This document shows positions 1 through 7,575 of a stretch of DNA of 64,000 nucleotides, one piece after another. Position 1 is the stretch's first letter. Each line of letters opens with the position of its first letter. A program made the position numbers and the translations under genes. Origin of the DNA: Methylobacterium sp. DB0501 (GTDB lineage Bacteria; Pseudomonadota; Alphaproteobacteria; Rhizobiales; Beijerinckiaceae); NCBI RefSeq assembly GCF_011043735.1, contig NZ_JAAKGV010000024.1, positions 1 to 64,000 on the forward strand, given 5' to 3'. Below the pieces are notes generated by a model. The model had not been told where the DNA came from and ran no database searches. It was given only the letters and a program-made list of their open reading frames with translations.

Positions 1-83
1 CATATGAGGAGGCCTCATCCGCCTCCCTAAGCCGGTCCAATGATCTCAGAAAGTCACTAGGACCATAGAGAAATCTCCATGCC

Positions 84-448
84 TCAGGGCTTCCGTCGAG
101 GGGGATCTCGATCGGGGTCAAGCCTGCTATGACCAATCTGGCGCTGGTTGGCATATAAGTCAACTGGCAGGAGGGGGCGGTCGCGCGTTTCGCTCAACCG
201 ATGCATAATCTGACACATACAAGTCGAGATAGAAGCCGCCAAGGCCAGGTGGATCAAGCCGACATCAACGCTTTCCGGTGAGCTTGCTGCATAATACCGC
301 GAATACATTTCGCCAAGGCGTCGGGCGGTGTGATCGCCCAGCGTAGCAACGATCCATCCTCGACGCCGTGCGCACGCTGCGCAAAACCGAACTCGCAATT
401 ATCTCCTATGCTTACAAATTTTCTATACACGTCGGCGAAATTTGACAT
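84..448 (-). pseudogene. Decayed gene, N-terminal SIGDNCEFGF-type fragment
   Basis: The first 35 or so codons read from 448 give a convincing N-terminus with the motif SIGDNCEFGFAQR followed by LLRWA. I associate this with uncharacterised alphaproteobacterial proteins found near polysaccharide genes (family memory, not a search). The frame then stops after 64 residues. Protein-like stretches continue in the other two frames (for example around 330-90), as expected after one or more frameshifts. The upstream DNA is much richer in A+T than the rest of the window. I read this as the remnant of a longer gene. An intact 64-residue protein is possible but less likely. Confidence 0.5.
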
Positions 449-485
449 GGTATTTAAGCTCTTTCTGTAAACTTTAAAACGTTAT

Positions 486-508
486 ATTTTTGCACGGAGT
501 GCAAAAAT
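486..508. promoter_or_regulatory. Palindrome upstream of the decayed gene
   Basis: A perfect inverted repeat (arms atttttgcac and gtgcaaaaat, loop gga) lies 38 bp upstream of the start codon at 448, in AT-rich DNA. It could be an operator or a hairpin in the leader. No protein partner is evident. Confidence 0.4.
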
Positions 509-836
509 TTTCAAGGTATGAAGATTTTCATAGGTTCTCGATCTCTAATGTATGTCTGACAGCGTATGTCGTTATTGTAGGTGATGAGGCGCGGGGCGAC
601 GCAGGAGAGACAAATCTCGGGTGCTCGTCCCGGCGGTGCGATGTTCCTCCTCTTCGAGCCGTCGTGCAAGGCATGATGACATCCCCGATAGGCGTGGCCG
701 GCCGAGTGGCATCTCCCAACAGTGCGGGCACCGAGCCGTCGATCCGGAGCGAGGATCGCACCGGCGCCCGGTCGCACGCCATCACGGCAGGACGCGCATC
801 CGCGCCGACCGAGAATCCGGATCGGGCGAGCCGGCA
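509..836. other. Non-coding stretch between decayed gene and methyltransferase
   Basis: Base composition changes from AT-rich (to about 590) to the usual very high GC. I see no gene with a ribosome-binding site here. Only shadow frames are open. Confidence 0.5.
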
Positions 837-1718
837 TCACCGGGACAGTCCCGCCGCACTCCCCAATCTGGGCGGGACCGCCAGCAGGTCGCGATGCCCG
901 ATCACCGCCCCCGTCCCGGGCGCCTGCCTCAGCGCACCCCAGACCTCCGCCTCGGCCGCGGCCACCCGCCCGGTCTCCGCCGCTGCCCGCGCCGTCCCCT
1001 CGGCGAGCTCGCGCAGCAATGCGGCCTCGCCCGGTCCGAGGCGCCAGGGGCTGGCGGCGGTCTCGACCGCGTAGCCGTGAGCGCGGAAGGCGCGGCAGAG
1101 GGCGTCGGTCGCGCCCGGCCCGGCGGCGGGGCCGAAGCCCTTGTCGCCGGCCTGATGGGCCAGGAACGCGGCGTGGATCGCGGCATCGGCGGGGTGGGCC
1201 GGGGTCCAGCTCTCCTGCCCGTCATAGGTGAGGGCGGTGTAGAACACGGCGCCGCAGCCGGCGACCGCTCCCGCCGCCGCGGCGATCCAGCCCTCCGAGG
1301 CGAGGTCGAACAGGGCCGCGGCGGTGACGAGGTCCGGTCGCTCGTCGAAAGCCGCCGCCGGATCGGCGGCGAGGTCGAGGGCGCGGAACCGCACGGCGAT
1401 CCGGGCGCCGCCGCGATGCAGGACCAGGCCGTCGCCGTCCTCCGCCACCCGCTCGGCCCAGGCCGCGAGGCGCGCCCGCGCGGCGGCGAGCAGGGCGGGA
1501 TCGTGGTCGACGAGCGTCCAGGCCTGCGCCGGCCCGAGATGGGCTGCGAGCGCACGCAGGTTCGAGCCGGCGCCGCAGCCGAGATCGACCACCCGCACCG
1601 GATCCTCCGACGCCCGGTCCCGCATGGCGCATCCGAGGGCGGCGACGAGGCCGGGATCGCGGGCGGCGTGGTCGGCGGGTTCGCGCAGGGCGAGCCAGTC
1701 GGGGCTGAAGCCGGTCAT
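837..1718 (-). CDS. Class I SAM-dependent methyltransferase
   Basis: 293 residues. The SAM-binding motif I is clear at about residues 43-51 (VVDLGCGAG), followed by an acidic motif II region (LVDHDPALL), so this is a Rossmann-fold methyltransferase. It is the last gene of a four-gene operon. Its ATG at 1718 lies 6 bp after the TAG of the glycosyltransferase, so the two are probably translationally coupled. The substrate is unknown. The company of a 6-pyruvoyl-tetrahydropterin synthase homologue and a glycosyltransferase suggests a late tailoring methylation of a small molecule (inference). Confidence 0.85.
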   Translation of the reverse strand: MTGFSPDWLALREPADHAARDPGLVAALGCAMRDRASEDPVRVVDLGCGAGSNLRALAAHLGPAQAWTLVDHDPALLAAARARLAAWAERVAEDGDGLVLHRGGARIAVRFRALDLAADPAAAFDERPDLVTAAALFDLASEGWIAAAAGAVAGCGAVFYTALTYDGQESWTPAHPADAAIHAAFLAHQAGDKGFGPAAGPGATDALCRAFRAHGYAVETAASPWRLGPGEAALLRELAEGTARAAAETGRVAAAEAEVWGALRQAPGTGAVIGHRDLLAVPPRLGSAAGLSR

Positions 1719-1724
1719 GGCGTC

Positions 1725-2765
1725 CTATGGGCTCCTCAGGGCGGCGGCGACGGCGGCCGCGGTGTCGGGCCAGTCCGGCAGGCGCTGCCCGGCGGCCCAG
1801 GACGCGTCGGCGGCCTCGGCGCGGCGGGCGGGGTCGGCGATCAGGGCGCGCAGGGCGGCGGCGAGCGCCGGGGCGTCGCCGGGCGGCACCGCGAGCCCGG
1901 CCCCCGGCGGCACCGTCTCGGCGGCGGCGCCCCCGGTGGTGGCGACGAGCGGCAGGCCCCGCGCCAGGGCCTCGGCGAGCGCCATGCCGTAGCCCTCGAA
2001 CAGCGAGGCCGAGACCGCGAGGTCGGCCCCGGCATGGAGGCGCTCGAGGGCGTCGGGCGTGACCGCTCCGGCGAGCGTGACGCGGTCGGCGAGGTTCAGG
2101 GAGGCGATCCGGTCGCGCAGGGCGGCGGCGCAATCCGGCGCCCGGTCGAGGCTGCCGGCGACCGTGAGCGACCAGTCGAGGTCGGTCAGGCCCGCCAGCG
2201 CCTCGACCAGGACGTCGGTGCCCTTGCGCGGCGTCACGGTGCCGACCGCGAGGAGCCGCACGCGCGGGTCCTTGCGCGGCATCACCCGGGCGGCGGGGGC
2301 GGTGCCGGGCTCGGCGACCGCGATGCGCTCCGGCGCGACGCCGAACTCGGCCGCGAGCAGGCGCGCGGTGTAGCGGCTCGTCGCGACGATCCGGTCGGCG
2401 AGCGCCAGGGCGGCGCGCTCGCCCGCGACCAGGGCCGCCGCACGCTCCGGCGCCAGCCCGGTCTCGTAGCCGAGGGGATGGTGGACGAGCGCCGAGACCG
2501 GCCGGCCGGCGGCGCGGATCACCTCCGGCGGCAACGCCCCGTAGGCGAGGCCGTCGACGAGGAGCGCGGACTCCGCTGGCACGTCCGCGAGGGCGGCGGC
2601 GGTGCGGGCGAGGTCGTCGGCGCCGGGATCCGGAAATGCGCCCGGCAGGGCGAGATGCGTGACCGCGACCCCCTGCGCCGGCAGGTGTCCCAGGAGCGCG
2701 CGGGCATAGGCATAGCCCCCGGTGGGGGCCGCGAGGTCGCCCGGGACGGCGAGGACGAGGCGCAT
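1725..2765 (-). CDS. Glycosyltransferase, GT4-like fold
   Basis: 346 residues starting MRLVLAVPGDLAAPTGGYAY, a typical GT-B N-terminus with a glycine-rich loop. The C-terminal half has GTVTPRKGTDVLVEAL and SASLFEGYGMALAEALARG, which match the donor-binding and E-x7-E regions of family 4 transferases. The start at 2765 is preferred over the longer frame because it overlaps the stop of the upstream PTPS-like gene (TGATG), and the extra 47 residues upstream are arginine-rich shadow sequence. Located in the operon between the PTPS-like and methyltransferase genes. Sugar and acceptor are unknown; the acceptor may be the product of the neighbouring enzymes. Confidence 0.85.
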   Translation of the reverse strand: MRLVLAVPGDLAAPTGGYAYARALLGHLPAQGVAVTHLALPGAFPDPGADDLARTAAALADVPAESALLVDGLAYGALPPEVIRAAGRPVSALVHHPLGYETGLAPERAAALVAGERAALALADRIVATSRYTARLLAAEFGVAPERIAVAEPGTAPAARVMPRKDPRVRLLAVGTVTPRKGTDVLVEALAGLTDLDWSLTVAGSLDRAPDCAAALRDRIASLNLADRVTLAGAVTPDALERLHAGADLAVSASLFEGYGMALAEALARGLPLVATTGGAAAETVPPGAGLAVPPGDAPALAAALRALIADPARRAEAADASWAAGQRLPDWPDTAAAVAAALRSP

Positions 2766-3166
2766 CAGGCGAGCGGCGCCTCGAACCAGGCGCGCGCCAG
2801 GTGGGATTCGTGCAGGGTGACGCGGATCCGGCTCACGCCCTCGCCGCCGGGGCCGAGATCGCCGGCCCGGGTCGCCGCCGCCATCGCGGCGTGGATGTGC
2901 CCGCACAGGAACTCGGTGGTGGTGTTTTTTCCAGCGAAGTCCGGCAGGTCGTCGAGGTTGCGGTAGTTGAGCGGCGCCAGGATCGCCTTCAGCGCCTCGC
3001 CCGCCCGGCCGATATCGACCACCACCCCGTCCGGCGTCAGGGTCTCGCGGAAGAAGGCCACGTCGACCACGAAGGTCGCCCCGTGCAGGGCCTGCGCCGG
3101 CCCGAACAGCTCGCCCTTGAAGCTGTGGGCGATCATCACGTGGTCGCGGACCTCGACGGCGTACAT
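2765..3166 (-). CDS. 6-pyruvoyl-tetrahydropterin synthase / QueD-like protein
   Basis: 133 residues, the normal size for the T-fold family that acts on dihydroneopterin triphosphate. Candidate zinc ligands are seen in the N-terminal MIAHSFKG segment (one His) and the LHG segment after it. TTTEFLCGHI and RIRVTLHES near the C-terminus are family features. The canonical first HxH motif is not obvious (H-S-F here), so the reaction may differ from the textbook one. An AGAGGACG ribosome-binding site precedes ATG 3166. Neighbours are a zinc-type dehydrogenase upstream (11 bp) and a glycosyltransferase overlapping downstream. This points to a modified pterin or related product rather than queuosine (inference), since no other que gene is present. 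Confidence 0.8.
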   Translation of the reverse strand: MYAVEVRDHVMIAHSFKGELFGPAQALHGATFVVDVAFFRETLTPDGVVVDIGRAGEALKAILAPLNYRNLDDLPDFAGKNTTTEFLCGHIHAAMAAATRAGDLGPGGEGVSRIRVTLHESHLARAWFEAPLA

Positions 3167-3177
3167 GGGACGTCCTC

Positions 3178-4119
3178 TCAATAGCGGATCAGGGTGCACA
3201 GGCCCGGCGCGCCGGGCGCGAGCAGCCGGGGCAGGGCGCCGGGCAGGTCGGCGAAGGCGACCTCCTCGGTGAGGAGGGCGTCGAGGCGGGGATCGCGCAG
3301 CAGGGCGAGGGCCTTGGCGAGGCGCCGCCGGTGGCTCCAGCGCGGGCGGCGCGAGGCCGCCACCGCCCCGACCTGGCTCGCGACGAGGCGCAGGCGCCTG
3401 GCGTGGAAGGCGAGGCCGAGGGGTGCTGCGACCGGCTCGGCGCCGTACCAGCTCAGTTCGACGACCTGCCCCTCCTCGCCGGCGAGCGACAGGGCGAGGG
3501 CCAGCCCGGCCTCGCTGGCGCTGGCATGGAACACGATGTCGGCGTCGGGGATGGCCGCGTCCGGCAGGGCGAAGGGAAGGCCGAGCGCCCGCGCGGTCTC
3601 CGCCCGGGCGGGATCGCGGTCGATCAGGCCGATCTCCGCCCCCGGCAGACCGGCGCAGAGATGGGCGACGAGAAGCCCGACCACGCCGCCGCCCACCACG
3701 GCGATCCGGTCCCCGGGCCCGGCGCCCGACTCCCACACGGCGTTCAGCGCCGTCTCCATGTTGGCGGCGAGCACGGCGCGACGCGGCGGCAGGCCCTCGG
3801 GCAGCGGGCAGAGCGCCGCGGCAGGGGCATTGAACGCCTCCTGGTGCGGCTGGAGCGCGAAGACCGGCGTGCCGTCCTCCGTCTCGCCGACGGCGCAATA
3901 GCCGTACTTGACCGGGAAGGAGAAGGCGCCCTCCTGCGCCGGCGCCCGCATCCGCTCGGCCACCGCGTCGGGCACCCGCCCGTGGAAGACCAGCCGCTCG
4001 GTGCCGCGGCTCAGGGCCGTCCACAGGGTCCGCACCCGGACCGCGTCGGGACCGGGCGGGGGCAGGCGCTCTTGCCGCAGCTCCGCTTGCCCGGCTGCGC
4101 TATACCAGAGCGCCCGCAC
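3178..4119 (-). CDS. Zinc-type alcohol dehydrogenase-like oxidoreductase
   Basis: 313 residues beginning with GTG (VRALWYSAAGQAELR). It has the medium-chain dehydrogenase layout: an N-terminal GroES-like part with ALSRGTERLVFHG and VKYGYCAVGE, then the nucleotide-binding motif VVGGGVVGLLVAH near residue 150. The structural-zinc cysteine cluster is absent, as in the short bacterial members annotated as zinc-binding alcohol dehydrogenases. It is the first gene of the operon. Its start lies only 33 bp from the divergent glucan glucosyltransferase start. The role is probably oxidation or reduction of the operon's small-molecule intermediate. Confidence 0.75.
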   Translation of the reverse strand: MRALWYSAAGQAELRQERLPPPGPDAVRVRTLWTALSRGTERLVFHGRVPDAVAERMRAPAQEGAFSFPVKYGYCAVGETEDGTPVFALQPHQEAFNAPAAALCPLPEGLPPRRAVLAANMETALNAVWESGAGPGDRIAVVGGGVVGLLVAHLCAGLPGAEIGLIDRDPARAETARALGLPFALPDAAIPDADIVFHASASEAGLALALSLAGEEGQVVELSWYGAEPVAAPLGLAFHARRLRLVASQVGAVAASRRPRWSHRRRLAKALALLRDPRLDALLTEEVAFADLPGALPRLLAPGAPGLCTLIRY

Positions 4120-4152
4120 GGCCTTTGCCGTCCCGCTCCCGGATGCCTGACG

Positions 4153-5946
4153 ATGCCGCACACCGACTCCTCGGTCGTCACCCTCGCGGAGGGGCCCGCC
4201 CGCGCTCCTCTCACGACGCCGACGGGCCTGCAAGCCTGCATCACCCTGCGTCGCCGCCGCCTCCTGGTGCTCGGGCTCACCCTCGCGACGATCCTCGGCC
4301 TCGCGGCGGCCCTGGGAATCGTCCTGGGGCAGGACGGGTTCGACGGGATCGACCTCGCGCTCCTCGCCTGCGGGCTCGCCACCCTGCCCTGGACGGTCCT
4401 GGGCTTCTGGAACGCCGCGATCGGCTTCCTGCTGCTGCGGGCCGGCCGCGCCGGGCTGATGGCGGCCGCGCCGCACGCCGCCGCGGGAGAGGCGGACGCC
4501 CCGCTCCACCTCGCCACCGCCGTGGTGATGACCCTGCGCAACGAGGATCCGGCCCGGGCGCTCGCCCGCCTCGCGCTCGTGCGCGAGAGCCTGGCCTGCA
4601 CCGGCCACGGCGAGGCCTTCCGCTACCACGTGCTCAGCGACAGCGACGACCCCGCGGCGATCCGGGCCGAGGAGGCCGGCGTCGCGGCCTGGCGCGCCGG
4701 GCTCGGGGCCGACGAGGCCGCCCGCATCCATTACCGGCGCCGGTCCGCGAATACCGGCTACAAGGCCGGCAACCTGCAGGAGTTCTGCGCCGGCAGCGAC
4801 GCCGACCTGATGCTGCCCCTCGATGCCGACAGCCTGATGACGGGACCGGCGATCCTGCGCCTCGTGCGGATCATGCAGGCGCATCCGCGCCTCGGCATCC
4901 TGCAGAGCCTGGCGGTGGGCGCGCCGGCCACGAGCGCCTTCGCCCGGCTGTTCCAGTTCGGCATGCGCCACGGCATGCTGCCCTACACGCTCGGCGCCGC
5001 CTGGTGGGGGGCGGAATGCGGCCCGTTCTGGGGCCACAACGCGGTGGTGCGCATCGCCCCCTTCGCGGCGCATTGCCGGCTGCCGCCCTTGCGCGGCGGC
5101 GGGGCGGTGCTGTCCCACGACCAGGTCGAGGCGGTGCTGATGCGCCGGGCCGGCTACGAGGTGCGGGTGCTGCCGATCGAGGAGGGCAGCTTCGAGGACA
5201 ACCCGCCGACCCTCCTCGACCACCTCACCCGCGACGCCCGCTGGTGCCGCGGCAACATGCAGTATTTGCGCCTGCCGGCCCTGCCGGGGCTCCTGCCGAT
5301 GAGCCGGTTCCAGCTCGCCTGGGCGGTCCTGATGTTCCTCAACCCGCCGGCCCTGACGCTCGCCCTCCTGCTCCTGCCCTGGCGGGCCGCGACGCAAGGG
5401 CCGGCCCCGGGCGCCGGCGCGCTCTTCCTCGTCTGGCTGCTGCTCTCGCTGGCGCCGAAGCTCGCCGGCTACGCCGCCGTGCTGGCCGACGGGCAGGAGC
5501 GGGCGGCCCATGGCGGGGGCCTGCGCGTCCTCGCCGGGATGCTGGCCGAGATCGCGGCCTCGTTCCTGCTGCTCGGCGCCTCGTCGGTGCGGCTCACCGC
5601 GGTGCTGGTCGCGATGCTCGCCGGCCGCGCCGGGCTGTGGTCCGCGCAAGACCGGGACGCGCGGGGCCTGCGCTGGGGCGAGGCCGCCAGGGCCCTCTCC
5701 GGCGTCACGCTGTTCGGGCTCGTCGTCTGCGGGGCGCTCGCCGTCATCTCGCCGGCTCTGCTGGCCTGGAGCCTGCCGCTCACCCTCGGCAGCCTGCTCG
5801 CCATCCCGTTCGCGGTCCTCACCGCGGCGCCGGGTCTCGGCCGGGCCATGGTCCGGTCGGGCCTGTGCGCGACCCGGGAGGAGATCGCGCCGCCCTGGGA
5901 GATCGCGCGGCTCCGCACGGGCGGCGCGGAGCGCGGCGTCGCGTGA
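4153..5946 (+). CDS. mdoH: Glucans biosynthesis glucosyltransferase MdoH/OpgH
   Basis: 597-residue inner-membrane family 2 glycosyltransferase that would polymerise osmoregulated periplasmic glucan from UDP-glucose. Predicted membrane segments lie at about 38-60 and 75-100, with further helices after residue 370. The catalytic aspartates sit in SDSDDP, PLDADSLM and LSHDQVEAV, and the Q/RxxRW-type motif is RDARWCRGNMQY. It is shorter than the E. coli protein (about 850), as is common in alphaproteobacteria. No mdoG partner is adjacent. ATG 4153 is chosen because it is the first Met in frame after the divergent gene. Confidence 0.88.
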   Translation: MPHTDSSVVTLAEGPARAPLTTPTGLQACITLRRRRLLVLGLTLATILGLAAALGIVLGQDGFDGIDLALLACGLATLPWTVLGFWNAAIGFLLLRAGRAGLMAAAPHAAAGEADAPLHLATAVVMTLRNEDPARALARLALVRESLACTGHGEAFRYHVLSDSDDPAAIRAEEAGVAAWRAGLGADEAARIHYRRRSANTGYKAGNLQEFCAGSDADLMLPLDADSLMTGPAILRLVRIMQAHPRLGILQSLAVGAPATSAFARLFQFGMRHGMLPYTLGAAWWGAECGPFWGHNAVVRIAPFAAHCRLPPLRGGGAVLSHDQVEAVLMRRAGYEVRVLPIEEGSFEDNPPTLLDHLTRDARWCRGNMQYLRLPALPGLLPMSRFQLAWAVLMFLNPPALTLALLLLPWRAATQGPAPGAGALFLVWLLLSLAPKLAGYAAVLADGQERAAHGGGLRVLAGMLAEIAASFLLLGASSVRLTAVLVAMLAGRAGLWSAQDRDARGLRWGEAARALSGVTLFGLVVCGALAVISPALLAWSLPLTLGSLLAIPFAVLTAAPGLGRAMVRSGLCATREEIAPPWEIARLRTGGAERGVA

Positions 5947-5978
5947 GGGCCGGGCCTTCGCGGCCCGGCCCGACCTCT

Positions 5979-6089
5979 GTGTCATACGACTTCCGATTGA
6001 TTGCTTCGCAATGCGGAAGTTCGCTTCGCTCAAGCGCCGCGCGGGCTGGTGATACGAAGTCCGGAAGGAATCGTCCGGACTTCGTATCA
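5979..6089 (-). repeat. Dispersed palindromic element, copy 1 (hairpin plus tail)
   Basis: The hairpin at 6050-6089 has perfect 16-bp arms (tgatacgaagtccgga and its complement) and an 8-base loop. Its outer TCA (6087-6089) is the stop codon of the minus-strand Hint-domain gene. The 70 bp on the far side (5979-6049) match, on the opposite strand, the tail of copy 3 at 56133-56200. It probably acts as a transcription terminator; it has no T-run. Confidence 0.75.
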
Positions 6090-7070
6090 GGCGGCGATCC
6101 AGGTGAAGCGCCCGGCCTCGTCCCAGGCGCAGGCCTCTCCGAGCGAGGCGGCGAACACGCCCGACAGGCGGGCGCGCTCGGCCTCGACCACCGGCCCGTC
6201 CACGGCCACCGGCCGGCAGCGGGCGGCGAGACCCGGCACGACGAAATCGGGGTTGTGCAGGGCGTGGTCGGAGCCTTCGGTGAAGAACGGCCGGTCGCCC
6301 CAGTCGAGGTAGCTCTCGGCGGGCAGGCCCTCGGCGAGCAGGATGTCGTGGCTGTCCAGCTCGACGTGCCAGTAGGTGATGGACGCCGCCGGCTCGCGGG
6401 CGATGCTGGTGCCGTTGATCAGGCACATGATCGGCACGAGGTGGCCGCCCGCGCCGTCCGCATCGGCCCCGACGAGGACCGGGTGGCCGGGGGAGAGGCG
6501 CAGGTCGCGGGACGGCAGCCCGGCCCCGAAGGCGCCGGCGCGGACGTGGACGGGCTGCTGGTCGTGGGGCAGGGCGGTGCCGGCGCCCGCGAGGGTGCGA
6601 TGCCCGATCCAGACGATCGGCCGCAGGGCGCCGGAGGCGGTGACCGCGCGGTCGCCGACCCGCAGGTCCTCGACGGCCACCTCGCCGCGGGCGGTGCGGA
6701 TCAGTGTGCCGGTGGTGAAGCAGACCGGGGCGTAATCGGTCGGCTTGTTGTTGTCGTCGAAGGTGACGCGCTGTCTCTCGGCCAGCGCCGTATTCGACAG
6801 GACGTAGCGCGTGGTCGGGTTGCTCGGGCTGTCCGTGAACTGGATCATGCTCGGCGAGTCGTACTGGGTCGCGTAGAGCGTCCTGGTGGTGGACGTGCTC
6901 TCGCCCGGGAAGATCCCGGACGCCTGGACGGTGTCGCCGACCTTGGTGACCGTGCCGGTCACCGTGATGTTCGAGGTCGAGACGTCGTCGAGGCCGAAGC
7001 CGGGCGACGGCGCTCCGTCATCCGAAGCGACGAACCCGGCGCCGTACACGGTATTGTTGAAGACCGGCAT
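6087..7070 (-). CDS. Hint-domain (hedgehog/intein) protein, probably secreted
   Basis: 327 residues. Residues 1-115 are a beta-rich, Thr/Ser-rich region of low similarity to anything I know. A Hint module follows, beginning with CFTTGTLIRTARGEVAVEDLRVGD near residue 118, where Cys is the expected nucleophile. Later LSPGHPVLV and WHVELDSHDILLAEGLPAESYLD are typical of the alphaproteobacterial Hint family. No classical signal peptide is visible; relatives are thought to leave by type I secretion. ATG 7070 has a strong GGGGAGGAATC ribosome-binding site. The stop codon lies inside the palindromic element. No ABC/MFP secretion genes are nearby. Confidence 0.8.
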   Translation of the reverse strand: MPVFNNTVYGAGFVASDDGAPSPGFGLDDVSTSNITVTGTVTKVGDTVQASGIFPGESTSTTRTLYATQYDSPSMIQFTDSPSNPTTRYVLSNTALAERQRVTFDDNNKPTDYAPVCFTTGTLIRTARGEVAVEDLRVGDRAVTASGALRPIVWIGHRTLAGAGTALPHDQQPVHVRAGAFGAGLPSRDLRLSPGHPVLVGADADGAGGHLVPIMCLINGTSIAREPAASITYWHVELDSHDILLAEGLPAESYLDWGDRPFFTEGSDHALHNPDFVVPGLAARCRPVAVDGPVVEAERARLSGVFAASLGEACAWDEAGRFTWIAA

Positions 7071-7575
7071 CGGATGATTCCTCCCCTTGTGTCGCAATGA
7101 TCGATGGCACGGCGGGGCCGACCGCACGGATCGAGACCCCGCACGACGACATCGCCGACCGCGCGGTGCGCTTCGACGGCCGCAGCGGTGACGGACGCAG
7201 GGTAATCACGGAGCAGGGCTCGACGACAGCCGTGCTCCAGGGTCTATCCGCGCCTTTTCAAGGGGATGTGATTTTATTGCTACGATCTTGCCGGCCGTGG
7301 CGGGGCGTTTTCTCAGGAAGTTCTCATCGAAACTCTTCCGGAATTGCCACATATTCCCGGATCGATTGCCGGATATTCCCGGGGAGACATCCTCCCGGCG
7401 CCACCTGCGGCCGGTCCGCGGCCGTGGCCGTCTCCGGACGGACTCGTCCGGAAACGGGATCGCTCGGGCCGGAGCATGTCCGTGAAGGCCGCAGCCCGCA
7501 GAAGGGGGAGGGTTCGCCCGCGGCCGTCCTGGCGGGCAGTGACCAGGCGGCCGCCGAGGGAGGCGCTGCCGGCGC
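7071..7575. other. Intergenic region with a dispersed repeat
   Basis: 505 bp upstream of the Hint gene and downstream of the SAF-domain dehydrogenase. It should hold the Hint gene promoter; a slightly AT-richer stretch lies at 7240-7290. No gene is supported. Positions 7466-7503 are a copy of the repeat also found at 28628-28666. Confidence 0.5.
7466..7503. repeat. Short dispersed repeat, copy A
   Basis: About 38 bp beginning ggccggagcatg and running through cgtgaaggccgcagcccgc, nearly identical to 28628-28666. Both copies lie just beyond the 3' end of a minus-strand gene. Confidence 0.65.

Noticed and set aside
621..2966. Very long plus-strand open frame (781 codons)
   Set aside because: Its translation is Arg/Gly/Ala-rich shadow sequence opposite the methyltransferase and glycosyltransferase genes, which have real motifs, overlaps and ribosome-binding sites.
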